Assembly: GCA_030528665.1 (NCBI GenBank)
Contig: JAUMYK010000026.1
Location: 1-15,249, forward strand
Source of the DNA: a bacterium
Lineage (GTDB): Bacteria; Patescibacteria; JAEDAM01; Absconditabacterales; Absconditicoccaceae
DNA: 15,249 nt
Reading direction: 5' to 3'
The notes under the pieces are model-generated. The model saw nothing but the letters and a program-made list of their open reading frames with translations. It ran no database searches and was not told where the DNA came from. The translations under genes were made by a program, and so were the position numbers. Of the stretch, positions 1 through 7,081 are shown one piece after another. The stretch's first letter is position 1, and each line of letters opens with the position of its first letter.

Positions 1-619
1 ATAGCACAATTTTTGCACTTAAGTGATCACTCTCTCCAGCCTCTTCTAGCTTCTCGATCTTCCCCTCCTGTGTCTGTATCTTCTCCTCGAGGGTGGCTGT
101 TCTCTGAGCTACCTCATCCAAAGCAGGAAGGCTGATTGCTTTTCTAAGGTCTACTAATTTTCCCTCGTTCCATTCGTAAAGCTTCAAGTAGTTGCTATGG
201 CTAGGGTAATTTTTTGCCATTTTGATTTCTCCTATACCTAGTCCCTGATTATAATTGGTCTGAGTATCTAAATCCTCAATCAAAGTCGGATCGTTTACTA
301 GATTTTCTTTGATTTCTATGAAAATTTTATCTCCATTTGTGATATTCAAAAAATCTAAACTTCCCGTGAACTCAAATTGAGCCAAGAATTTCTGATTTGG
401 GATAGGGTTTGAAGCTGGTCTTGTGCAGAGAATATATGCCGTAGCAATATCGCTTCCAGCTGAAAGCTTTTTGGTATCGTTATCAAAAACGAATTGCTCC
501 TTGCTTTCTACTCCTCCTTGATTGCCCAGTATTCGCTTCCACAACTTTGTAAAGTCGTGATCCGAATTACGCTGAGTATTGTTGGAGTTAATCATCCCCA
601 CTCTTTGAATGTTTGTCAT
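1..619 (-). CDS. Partial tail-region protein, unrecognised (3' end off window)
   Basis: ATG at 619; the frame stays open for 206 codons to the window edge, with no in-frame TGA, so the C-terminus is missing. I do not recognise the family. Residues 1-165 look like a mixed, beta-rich domain (for example AQFEFTGSLDFLNI near 80-93 and NYLKLYEWNEGKLVDLRK at 143-160). Residues about 172-196 form a charged heptad-like helix, probably a coiled coil. It lies 24 nt after the tail-chaperone-like gene in the same direction. A tape measure would be expected here in a lambda-like order, but this protein does not look like one. A tail-tip, baseplate or fibre-associated protein is more plausible from context. 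The gene call is secure; the function is not. Confidence 0.75.
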   Translation of the reverse strand, partial: MTNIQRVGMINSNNTQRNSDHDFTKLWKRILGNQGGVESKEQFVFDNDTKKLSAGSDIATAYILCTRPASNPIPNQKFLAQFEFTGSLDFLNITNGDKIFIEIKENLVNDPTLIEDLDTQTNYNQGLGIGEIKMAKNYPSHSNYLKLYEWNEGKLVDLRKAISLPALDEVAQRTATLEEKIQTQEGKIEKLEEAGESDHLSAKIVL

Positions 620-643
620 TTTTTTCTATATCACAAATAAAAA

Positions 644-1084
644 CTAGCTTTTCAAAAACGCATCAATCGTTTTTTTCTTCTGTGCAAGAGTTTTTTCTGC
701 ATGCACTTCCTGACTTCTAAGCCTATTCTGCTTTTGCCCCTCCTCAGTTCTAGCGTTGAGGTTTCGGGTCAATCCCTCGACTAAGTAATCAATCTCCTGT
801 AAGGTATAGTCCATCAATACTCTTGGCTCAATTCCAAGCTCCTGTACAATGAAGACCAAATAACTAGCGTACGGACTCCATTCCCTACTCACTTGGGTTT
901 TATTCCCCTTGGTTGTAAAGGCGGTTGCTACGATCTTCTCAAGGATAGCCTCAAGCTGAGGTTTAATAACTTTTAGGTCTGCAAGTGTGAGTTGAGGAGT
1001 ACTATGCTCCTTGAGATACTGCAGAAAAAATTTAGCTTTTTCATCCTCGCTTTTTGCCTCCATGAGTTGGAGGTGCTGAGCCAT
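644..1084 (-). CDS. Putative tail assembly chaperone
   Basis: A 146-residue, mostly helical, charged protein ending in TAG. The open frame extends upstream to an ATG at 1183, but that would add a very basic 33-residue N-terminus starting inside the higBA operator region. I prefer the ATG at 1084 (MAQHLQLMEAKSEDE), which follows a G-rich stretch. Its place after the major tail protein matches the usual siphovirus position of the tail assembly chaperone (lambda gpG/gpGT role, helping the tape measure and tube assemble). The segment SPYASYLVFIVQELG then TLQEIDYLVEGL, about residues 68-103, resembles the helix followed by a T/E-I start seen in such proteins, but similarity is weak. The 3' end carries an A7 run (KKK codons), relevant to possible frameshifting. 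The function rests mainly on gene order. Confidence 0.6.
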   Translation of the reverse strand: MAQHLQLMEAKSEDEKAKFFLQYLKEHSTPQLTLADLKVIKPQLEAILEKIVATAFTTKGNKTQVSREWSPYASYLVFIVQELGIEPRVLMDYTLQEIDYLVEGLTRNLNARTEEGQKQNRLRSQEVHAEKTLAQKKKTIDAFLKS

Positions 1085-1183
1085 CGTTGCCCCACCATAG
1101 CGGATCAGGATTTCTTTTTTTCTTGTCCATCGAAGTATTTTTTTTTCGATGATAATTCTGATGCTTCGCTCTTTTTTGATCAT

Positions 1184-1204
1184 TTTTTACTAAAAGAGTA
1201 AAAA
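1184..1204. promoter_or_regulatory. Palindromic operator 1 of higBA
   Basis: Perfect 8-bp inverted repeat TTTTTACT-N5-AGTAAAAA (centre AAAAG). The same arms and 5-nt centre length recur exactly 40 bp downstream. It lies just upstream of the higBA -35. HigA-type antitoxins usually repress their own operon by binding such palindromes, so this is inferred to be a HigA site. Confidence 0.75.
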
Positions 1205-1208
1205 TTTC

Positions 1209-1236
1209 TTGCTTTTCCTTCTATTTTTACTATACT
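1209..1236 (+). promoter_or_regulatory. Promoter of higBA
   Basis: TTGCTT (1209-1214), a 16-nt spacer, then TATACT (1231-1236). The -10 lies in the centre of operator 2, so a bound repressor would block RNA polymerase. The predicted start near 1243 leaves about 30 nt of leader before the toxin ATG at 1272. Confidence 0.65.
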
Positions 1237-1244
1237 AGTAAAAA
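1224..1244. promoter_or_regulatory. Palindromic operator 2 of higBA
   Basis: Second perfect copy of TTTTTACT-N5-AGTAAAAA (centre ATACT), 40 bp from the first, about four helical turns, so two dimers could bind the same DNA face. It covers the -10 box of the higBA promoter. Confidence 0.75.
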
Positions 1245-1271
1245 CGTTTTTTTACCTCTCTTGGTCTATCG

Positions 1272-1580
1272 ATGCTTCTTACCTACAAAAAACAGTGGCT
1301 TGAAGAGATGAGATATGTAGAAGACTACAAAGGTATCCCCAAACACATCTTACAAAATTATCAGGAAGCATGTACTGCTCTAGAGGCTTCTGAAGATTTG
1401 GAGGAGGTGTACCGTGTCTACAATTATCCTACTCCCAAGAAAAGAGGTAAGCTTGCAGATGTACGTACCATCAGACTCAATGATGCTTGGAGACTTTTCT
1501 TCAAAGTTCAAGAAGACTGAAATATTACGATCATTCATATCACAGATGTTAACAACCACGACTATAACAAACACCAATAA
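1272..1580 (+). CDS. higB: HigB/RelE-family toxin of a type II toxin-antitoxin system
   Basis: A 102-residue protein when the TGA at codon 83 is read as Gly; ends in TAA. HigB-type toxins are ribosome-dependent mRNA interferases that cut translated mRNA. The order fits the plasmid-maintenance-killer family: an N-terminal helical hairpin, a KKRGKLADVRTIRLNDAWRL strand region (about 56-75) with the basic and Arg residues typical of the active face, then FFKVQED-G-NITIIHITD and an HDY near the C-terminus. A standard-code reading stops at residue 82 and loses the last strand and terminal HDY, so activity should depend on a UGA=Gly host. HigA follows 25 nt downstream, giving the toxin-first order characteristic of higBA. 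The cassette is antisense to the surrounding tail genes. Confidence 0.88.
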
Positions 1581-1605
1581 CTTTTATCTCTTCTCTCTCA
1601 TTACC

Positions 1606-1917
1606 ATGCAAAGAATCCCCGTAGCTCATCATCCTGGAGGACTCCTCCTCAAAGCCTTAGCCTCTAGAAACCGATCCCAAAGCTATTTTGCTAAGCTTAT
1701 TGACAAGACTAATACCGAAGTTTCTCAGCTCATTAGCGGCAAGAGAAACATTACACTTGATCGAGCCATTAGACTTGCAACAGCACTAGATACGACAGAG
1801 GAATTTCGGCTCAAAATGCAGATTGCCTATGATCGTTATCAATGGTACAAGCAGGAACAAAACCAAGAACTCTTCAATCTCATTAAGCTAAGACGCTGAT
1901 CGGCAGTTCCTGCTTAA
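1606..1917 (+). CDS. higA: HigA-family antitoxin, XRE helix-turn-helix
   Basis: A 103-residue protein. The start is the ATG at 1606 (MQRIPVAHHPGGLL); the longer upstream frame overlaps higB and is not needed. The HPGGLLLKAL opening, the helix-turn-helix at about residues 25-48 (SYFAKLIDKTNTEVSQLISGKR) and the following NITLDRAIRLATALDTTEEF stretch are typical of HigA antidotes. These proteins bind and neutralise HigB and repress the operon. In table 25 the TGA at codon 98 is Gly and translation continues SAVPA to a TAA, adding six residues. Because this extension is short, termination at the TGA cannot be excluded from this gene alone. It is followed directly by a strong intrinsic terminator. 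It probably binds the twin palindromes at 1184-1244. Confidence 0.88.
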
Positions 1918-1924
1918 GTCTTTT

Positions 1925-1960
1925 TCTACCCCCACACTCCTGCAGGGGTAGATTTTTTTT
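1925..1960 (+). terminator. Intrinsic terminator of higBA
   Basis: Perfect 8-bp stem TCTACCCC / GGGGTAGA (1925-1932 and 1945-1952) with a 12-nt loop and a T8 tract (1953-1960). The U-tract is only on the plus-strand side, so it should end higBA transcription while letting minus-strand tail transcription through. Its T-tract overlaps the major tail protein stop codon by two bases. Confidence 0.88.
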
Positions 1961-2564
1961 ATTCTTTATCTCTTTTGATCAGCCACCCGCCACCTTGATT
2001 GGCAGTAAACTCAAACGGAGAGTTTTCCACGCTTCCTGCTCTTACATAGTCAATAAAAGAGAAGACAAGCTCTCCAGTAAAAGCGGAACTCGTGAGATAG
2101 ACATTCACTGGAGTATTAGTATCGTTCTCCATTCCCTGAAGAATTACTACACACTCAGGCATCACACTTGCAGTCAATTTTTGCCCTGCAATGGTGTAGG
2201 CTTTAGTGACTCCGCTACCTGTTGGCACATCGACTACTTTGATGTTGAAGAATTGTTTGATTGCATCAAAGTCTAGGGTTTCGTACCAACTACCACTCAC
2301 TTTTGCATCAGACATACTAGCTCTTAGAAGATGCCCCTTGTCATCAGTCTTGACCTCAATTTCATTCCCTTTTCCTATGGTTAGTTTTACATCAACCACA
2401 GATCCAATTCTTTTGGCTGTTCCGCTGGTAATGAGAGCATCACACGCAGTGATAATATCTTTTGCATTGCTCAAATCTTTTTTGAGTTCTGCTACTTCTC
2501 CTCTAGGAGCTACAAATACTTTTGCTGCACTCAGCAATACATTTTTTAAGCTTTCGTTAGACAT
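1959..2564 (-). CDS. Putative major tail (tube) protein
   Basis: A 201-residue protein ending in TAA. After a helical N-terminus (to about residue 45) it is beta-rich with alternating strands: VDVKLTIGKGNEIEVKTDD near 57-75, then KAYTIAGQKLTASVMPECVVILQG and VNVYLTSSAFTGELVFSFIDYV. This fits a tail-tube protein that polymerises into hexameric rings. It lies after the tail completion protein and before the chaperone-like gene, as in lambda- and HK97-type phages. It uses no UGA among about 16 glycine codons, unlike many neighbours, consistent with a highly expressed structural gene. Its ATG overlaps the end of the upstream 63-residue gene by 8 nt. A specific tail-tube family is not certain. Confidence 0.68.
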   Translation of the reverse strand: MSNESLKNVLLSAAKVFVAPRGEVAELKKDLSNAKDIITACDALITSGTAKRIGSVVDVKLTIGKGNEIEVKTDDKGHLLRASMSDAKVSGSWYETLDFDAIKQFFNIKVVDVPTGSGVTKAYTIAGQKLTASVMPECVVILQGMENDTNTPVNVYLTSSAFTGELVFSFIDYVRAGSVENSPFEFTANQGGGWLIKRDKE

Positions 2565-2748
2565 TTTTTAAATTTTTAGTGATAAAATAGCCAAATGGCT
2601 TGAGAAGCTTTTTGTTTTCCGCAGTCGCTTCTAGCTGCGTCCCTGCCTTGAGGAGCTGTTTTCAGACCAAGGTATCATTTTTGAGTACAATGATCTCTTT
2701 GCTCTTAGGCATTGTCTCAGGCTTTTTTACCTGCTTTTTTGTCGTCAT
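2557..2748 (-). CDS. Small basic protein in the connector-tail interval, unrecognised
   Basis: 63 residues when one TGA (codon 29) is read as Gly; ATG directly follows the TAA of the tail completion gene (TAAATG), and its own stop overlaps the next ATG by 8 nt. This tight double coupling supports it as a real gene despite its size. The sequence is Lys-rich at the N-terminus (MTTKKQVKKPE), followed by a short SKEIIVLKNDTLVGKQLLKAGTQLEA segment that could be a small beta fold, then KPFGYFITKNLKNV. I do not recognise it. Context suggests a minor structural or tail-assembly accessory protein. Confidence 0.7.
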
Positions 2749-3132
2749 TTAGATGCTATGATAACATAAATAACTTTTCACGAGATCAAATCTTCCCTTT
2801 TCATCTGTCAAAGGAGGAGAGATGCCTTCTTCCACGATCTTCACACAACCAAACTTCTCATACTCAAAGTCATACACTAGAGATTGATTGAGAAGCTCTA
2901 CCACTTCATACAGTTCTTGTAGCGATACATTTGCATCATGTCCAATCACTCTAATATCTAACAAACTTCTTTTTGTTCTGATTGTTTCTACGGTTTCCGC
3001 TGTCAAAGAGAGTAAAATGCTGATCCCTTTTTGCTCCATTTTCGGCATTTCTAGGAAAATACGATCACCCAAAATTGCTTTGAGCTTTTCGTTCTTTTTT
3101 AATACCTCTACAAAAGCAACTAAATTCAGCAT
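2749..3132 (-). CDS. Putative tail completion/terminator protein
   Basis: 127 residues with no in-frame TGA; ends in TAA. It begins 2 nt after the HK97 gp10-like gene stops. It has an N-terminal helix (LVAFVEVLKKNEKLKAIL), a beta strand block with GISILLSLTAETVETIRTKRSLLDIRVIGH, a helix (LQELYEVVELLNQSLV) and a C-terminal LVKSYLCYHSI. This resembles the small alpha/beta fold of proteins that cap the tail tube and join it to the head (lambda gpU / tail-to-head joining class), which often end with strands reporting on the 'V...Y.v.y' pattern. The position directly before the major tail protein supports this. The exact family cannot be confirmed by eye. Confidence 0.62.
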   Translation of the reverse strand: MLNLVAFVEVLKKNEKLKAILGDRIFLEMPKMEQKGISILLSLTAETVETIRTKRSLLDIRVIGHDANVSLQELYEVVELLNQSLVYDFEYEKFGCVKIVEEGISPPLTDEKGRFDLVKSYLCYHSI

Positions 3133-3134
3133 TT

Positions 3135-3488
3135 TTACTTCATTCTTGATAAAATTTCAGATTTGATTTCTTTTGCGATTTTGTCTCTAACTTTTTCTTT
3201 TGTTCTTCCGAACATCCTCGCACCATTCCCTACATAAAAGAGCTTGCCTTTCGGCTTATGATAGCCGAATTTACGACCATCTTTCGCTCCGTATTCTACG
3301 TGGATTGCATAGGGAGTATCGTTATAGACCTTGACTGAGTAAGTATTCCCATCCTTTTCTACTTCAGATACTTTGTTGTTTTGTAAAAGTTCCAAAGTAT
3401 CTTCAGGCGTAAGCTTGTCTACCTCAGCTTTGACTTCCAGTGCCTTTTTCTTCAGCACTGCTGGGATTATTTTTTCAAGGTTAAACAT
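3135..3488 (-). CDS. HK97 gp10-like minor head-tail protein
   Basis: 117 residues with no in-frame TGA; ends in TAA. N-terminal helix with LKKKALEVKAEVDKLTPEDT, then a GNTYSVKVYNDTPYAIHVEYGAKDG core (about 47-71), GNGARMFGRT and a C-terminal basic helix. The 'N-x-x-P-Y-A-x-x-V-E-Y-G' motif followed later by an 'ARxF.R' segment and a terminal helix is the pattern of the HK97 gp10 family, found between head closure and tail completion genes in siphophages. Its ATG overlaps the upstream closure gene by 8 nt (ATGTTTAA), so translation is probably coupled. Confidence 0.78.
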   Translation of the reverse strand: MFNLEKIIPAVLKKKALEVKAEVDKLTPEDTLELLQNNKVSEVEKDGNTYSVKVYNDTPYAIHVEYGAKDGRKFGYHKPKGKLFYVGNGARMFGRTKEKVRDKIAKEIKSEILSRMK

Positions 3489-3831
3489 TCTCTATAAGAT
3501 GCACGGATAAAGTCAGATTATCAATCTTTCCGCTCGGTAAGCGGTGGATTTGCACCGTATCAATGAGGAAGATTCCGTAGCTCCCAAGATCAAACAGTTC
3601 AATCAGCATTCACTTCTTGACCTTGTCGTATTTTCAAGGAAGCACTACCTCTAAGAGTTCTTTGCTCGTTTCCCTCCCATCATCAGTAGGGCGATAAGCT
3701 GATTTTTGATAAACGGTAGAATAAAAGTCGCATTTAATCTCAGAATAAATCTGATTTTTGACTTCTTTTTCTCTCCCTTTCACAATCTGGAAGCTTCTCT
3801 TCCAAATGGTGCATTGCTTATCAAAAAACAT
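3481..3831 (-). CDS. Putative head closure (head-tail joining) protein
   Basis: 116 residues with two in-frame TGAs (codons 66 and 74) read as Gly; ends in TAA. The standard code would stop at residue 65. The start is the ATG at 3831, placed 2 nt after the upstream connector TAG. The sequence has MFFDKQCTIWKR, EIKCDFYSTVYQKSAYR, then LIELFDLGSYGIFLIDTVQIHRLPSGKIDNLTLSVHLIE. This looks like a small beta-barrel similar to phage head-tail joining proteins that close the connector after packaging. Order (capsid, connector, this gene, gp10-like) matches the adaptor/closure/neck/tail completion series. The function is from fold impression plus synteny. Confidence 0.65.
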
Positions 3832-3833
3832 TC

Positions 3834-4370
3834 CTACCAACTATAACGAGCTAAAATCTCCCATACTTTTTGCTTCAATGCTTCAGACTTGAAAGCAATC
3901 TTTTTGAACTCAAAATCGGTTGCATATTCCACTTCTCTAGGTCCCATTTTGATGGATTTTTCAGTCAGATTTCATTGTTGCAGCAATGAGAATCTATCTT
4001 CTATCATCTCCATCATTGCCTCCTTAATATCTCAAGGTAAACTTTCTGCAGTAAATCAGCTTTTTACCTCTAGTTCTAGGAGCGGATCAAAAGTAGGGTT
4101 GCCCTTAAAGAAGAGTTCTTGGCAACTTTTCCCAACTGCCTTGAATGGGATATTTTTCTCTCACTGCCTTACTTCTGAAATATTCAGAAGCTGAGTATTG
4201 ACCTTAAGCCAACCGTTCACGATATAGACTTCATCAGCGTAAAAGCTGATTGTCCTTACTTCCTCTTTGAGTGGAAGCAAAGCACAAAATACCCCCTCAA
4301 TTTCGCTAATCAGTTGGTTCTTTGTTGCTTCATCTGTTTGAATACTAAGTTGGCTCGGTTCAATAAACAT
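3834..4370 (-). CDS. Putative head-tail connector (adaptor) protein
   Basis: 178 residues with four in-frame TGAs (codons 70, 105, 113, 133) read as Gly; ends in TAG. Under the standard code this would be four fragments. The C-terminal part is helical (DIKEAMMEMIEDRFSLLQQ about 114-132; FKKIAFKSEALKQKVWEILARY about 155-176), as in small adaptor proteins that dock under the portal ring (gp6/gp15-like). The middle 'DIKEAM..MIEDRF' helix resembles the 'P.dlk.a...L....Y..R' helix typical of such proteins. It is the second gene after the capsid protein, the usual adaptor position. Nearly half its glycines are UGA, in contrast to the adjacent capsid gene. Confidence 0.65.
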
Positions 4371-4392
4371 TATTTCAGAGGAGAAAAATAAA

Positions 4393-4653
4393 CTATTTCT
4401 TCTTTTTCGCCTCGGCTTCAGCCTGTTTCTTGGCTTCTGCTTTGGCTTTAGCTTCTGCTTCTTTTTTTGCTTGTTCCTCGGCTTCAGCCTGTTTCTTGGC
4501 TTCTGCTTCCTGATCTACAAGCTTAAAGAGCGATTTTGGGAGTTGGAGTTCAGTTTCTACCACCTCCTCAGGTTCAACCCTCACCTTAGGTTGCCCCTTT
4601 TCAAGAGCAACCATAGTGTGATGCTGACCTACATATTCATACTTTTTAAGCAT
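4393..4653 (-). CDS. Ala/Lys/Glu-rich coiled-coil protein after capsid gene
   Basis: 86 residues with no in-frame TGA; ends in TAG. Residues 1-47 form a small unrecognised domain (MLKKYEYVGQHHTMVALEKG...). From about residue 48 on the protein is almost pure A, E, K and Q, a long single alpha helix or coiled coil ending in KKKK. A perfect 33-bp direct repeat encodes part of this tail, so it probably grew by duplication. It lies 24 nt after the major capsid gene and 22 nt before the connector. A head accessory or decoration role is possible by position only; no family recognised. Confidence 0.72.
   Translation of the reverse strand: MLKKYEYVGQHHTMVALEKGQPKVRVEPEEVVETELQLPKSLFKLVDQEAEAKKQAEAEEQAKKEAEAKAKAEAKKQAEAEAKKKK
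4410..4442. repeat. 33-bp direct repeat, copy 1
   Basis: Identical over 33 bases to 4476-4508, 66 bp away (22 codons). It lies in the Ala/Lys/Glu tail of the 86-residue protein and encodes part of its AEAKKQAEAE pattern. Differences begin on both sides immediately outside the 33 bases. Confidence 0.9.
4476..4508. repeat. 33-bp direct repeat, copy 2
   Basis: Second copy of the repeat at 4410-4442. The spacing keeps the reading frame, so gain or loss of a 66-bp unit would lengthen or shorten the helix by 22 residues. Confidence 0.9.
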
Positions 4654-4677
4654 TCCGTAGGTAATTAGAGAATAAAA

Positions 4678-5892
4678 CTAAGCGTGAGTTACATTATAAC
4701 CAATAGCTACAAAGTTTAATCCTTGCACACCTTGCATATTAGTAAATCCCCAGAATCCATACGTTTCAAGGATTGTTCCGAGCGCAAAATCGTCTTCCGC
4801 ATTAAACTTCAATTCATCAAAGTCTCCGTGCTGGATTGCAGTCACATCAAAGACAAGAATAGTTCCAGTTGTATTATTGCCCTCAGTACTTGAAACCTTT
4901 CCATCAGAACTCGCTTTTGCAAGTAAATCAGTTATGAATACATCAGAACCTGCAATATTCGTCAATGCTCCTGTATAGATAGTTGAGTTTTTACCATTTC
5001 TTGAAGCGTCTTTGAAATCTTCTTTCTCAAGCAAAGCGTAGTAAGTAGCTTGATCCATCAAGATAATCTTTTTTGCAGGATCAGCCGTTGATGTTACCAA
5101 CGCTTGCAACTTAAAGATATCGTTTGCTCCTTCAAGCGTTCCAATATCAATACTTGATTTCTTTCCACCTGCCAAAGCAACTTTTCTCAATCCATTATCA
5201 AAGTTGAATCTTACTTGAGCATCATGGTTATCAATCGTAGAAATATCAGCACCATTGTAATTGATATTCGTTGTCCCTGTTTGAGCGTCTCCGTTAATAA
5301 TTCCATCAGCCATAGACAAAAGCATCCCTGTTCTGATATTCCCAGCTAGCAAAGCATCAAGTTCTACTACAGAATACTTCTGAAGTTCTACAGACAAGAT
5401 TGCAGAGTTATAAAGCTTTTTGGTTTCAATTTTAATTCTTGAAGAATTTAGATTTTGGATACCGTTTTTAGCTTTATTGATAGCATCTGTCCCTTTGATT
5501 TCAGGTAATACTACCGCTTTCCCTGGTCTTCCAACCACTGGCACTTCTTGGATTTTTGCGGTCAAGGTATGTTTCCCTATCAAAGCTCTCAAGAATGCCA
5601 AGCTTGGACTAATATCCCCCAAATCAATCAAGTCAGAACTTAATACACTTTCAGGCACAAGTTCTTTTCATCCTCCTGCTTTGGTTGAGATATTCGCTAC
5701 GGAGTTGAGTTCTACCGCTTGCTTATATTCAGTTTCTAGCTGGTTCATTACTGCTTCAGTATCTACTGATCCATCTTCAGTAGTAAGCATTTTGTTGAGG
5801 TAATGTTCTCTAATTAAAAGTGAAAGCTCTCTTGTGCTAAGGTCTTTCTGTTTTTTAGTTTTAAGTGAGTTGAAATAATTTACAAAGTTCAT
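4678..5892 (-). CDS. Major capsid protein, HK97-fold type
   Basis: 404 residues with a single TGA (codon 75) read as Gly; ends in TAG. The start ATG at 5892 follows GAGAAAAG, one of the few Shine-Dalgarno-like sequences here. The helical N-terminus (about 1-65, REHYLNKM..., NQLETEYKQAVEL) may be a delta domain trimmed by the upstream protease. The body then follows HK97-type order: VPESVLSSDLIDLGDISP, the KIQEVPVVGRPGKAVVLPEI stretch in the E-loop region, a spine-helix-like segment with VELQKYSVVELDALLAGNIRTGML, and a C-terminal VFDVTAIQHGDFDELKFNAEDDFALGTILETYGFWGFTNMQG typical of capsid proteins. It follows the protease/scaffold. Only 1 of about 34 glycine codons is UGA. Standard-code annotation would give a 74-residue fragment plus a 326-residue ORF. 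Confidence 0.85.
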
Positions 5893-5916
5893 CTTTTCTC
5901 AATGTAGAATATAAAA

Positions 5917-7080
5917 TTAGAGCAGTTTTTTTATACTGGCTTTTACTTGCTCACCAGTTTTTGCAAGTGTTTCACGGTTAACTTGTGGTTTGCTTGCAAT
6001 CAATACCCTCCTTGAGTCGTAGTGCTTTTGCTTTGCTTCAAGCTCTTCAACCTGTTTGGAGAGGTTTTCCTTATCTTGCTTCAATAGCTCGTTCTCAGCT
6101 TTCAATTTCTCATTGTCAGCTTTGAGTTCTTCAATCTCAGCAGATAAAGCATTTTGCTCCCCCTCATCATTTTCAGAATCAGTAGGAGGTATATCTTCGC
6201 TAGCTTCAGGAGTCCCACCCTCATTTTCCAGATTGTTTTCGCTAGTTTCAGGATCGTTTGTTTTTCAATCAGTCTTTTCTTGTTCTCACTGTTCATTCTC
6301 CTCATTCTCAATCTCCATATCTTCAGGGATTTCGTTGTCTAACTTCTCTAGAGCATTGATCCTCTTTACTTCTGCGTTCTTGTTTGCTCCAACTGAGACA
6401 AAAGAGTACTCAATGATCTGCACTTTAGTGTGTGTCTGTACCCAAAGTTCTTGCAAAGCTACGATAGCTTCTCTGATTTCTGACCACTTTTTCCCTTCAT
6501 CAAACATTCTATCTACCATATCTCGCATCAGCTCAAAGAACTCGTCAGGCGTTTTTTCTTCGTTGGTATCTTTATTGATATATTTGATCTCCAAAGGAAT
6601 ATGCCCAGTGCTTACATCTCTTACTAAGCCTCTTGATATTCTTTTGTCAGTCAGGTCATCGTAGGCAAATCCTCTCGCATACAATACCTCTTGCTCTTCA
6701 TCTACCGCTATATCAAGTGTCTTTCCTATCGGCTGATCCATATCGTGCTGGAGATAGACAAGCCCCTCATAGTCTGAGAAGTACCTAGCAAACCCCTCTT
6801 GCCACGCAGAGAGGAGGATTCTGTAGCCGTTCATATTGATACTTTCATCTGATAGGACAGCCTCAAAGCTGAATGCTCCCTCAGGAATCAGATTTTTTTC
6901 TTCTTCCGTAGGAGAAAAGCTTAAAGTCTGAACCTTTCCTTTGGTAAATCCTCCATGCTGATTTACAAAGGCTTTGAGCTCTTTTTTCGTCATAGATTTA
7001 TAGAACTCTAAACTGTTCTCTTCTACTCTTTGTTTGAGGATCATATTCCTCAAAAGAGCTTTTAATTCTGATTTTTTCAT
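5917..7080 (-). CDS. Prohead protease fused to C-terminal coiled-coil scaffold
   Basis: 387 residues with two TGAs (codons 265, 272) read as Gly; ends in TAA. The start is the ATG at 7080, one base after the portal TAA (TAAGATG); an upstream ATG at 7116 would overlap the portal by 35 nt. Residues about 65-240 match HK97-family prohead proteases: EAVLSDESINMNGYR, the VYLQHDMDQPIGK segment with candidate catalytic His112, RDVSTGH with candidate Ser157, and SFVSVGANKNAEV. An acidic low-complexity linker (about 250-310), where both UGAs fall, leads to a heptad-rich helix (about 311-355). Such fusions provide protease and scaffold in one chain, the scaffold being degraded after assembly. A standard-code reading truncates at 264 and drops the whole scaffold. 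Confidence 0.83.
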
Positions 7081-7081
7081 C

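Noticed and set aside
1127..1151. CATCGAA/TTCGATG hairpin with T-rich loop as a terminator.
   Set aside because: The T tract is in the loop, not after the stem, and it lies in or upstream of a coding frame.
992..1201. Plus-strand ORF of 69 codons opposite the chaperone-like gene.
   Set aside because: Shadow frame with Phe/Ser-rich composition, covers the operator, and no ribosome site or promoter.
6056..6664. Plus-strand ORF of 202 codons opposite the protease/scaffold.
   Set aside because: Ser/Phe-rich antisense shadow of the Glu/Lys-rich scaffold coding strand; the minus-strand protease is clearly real.
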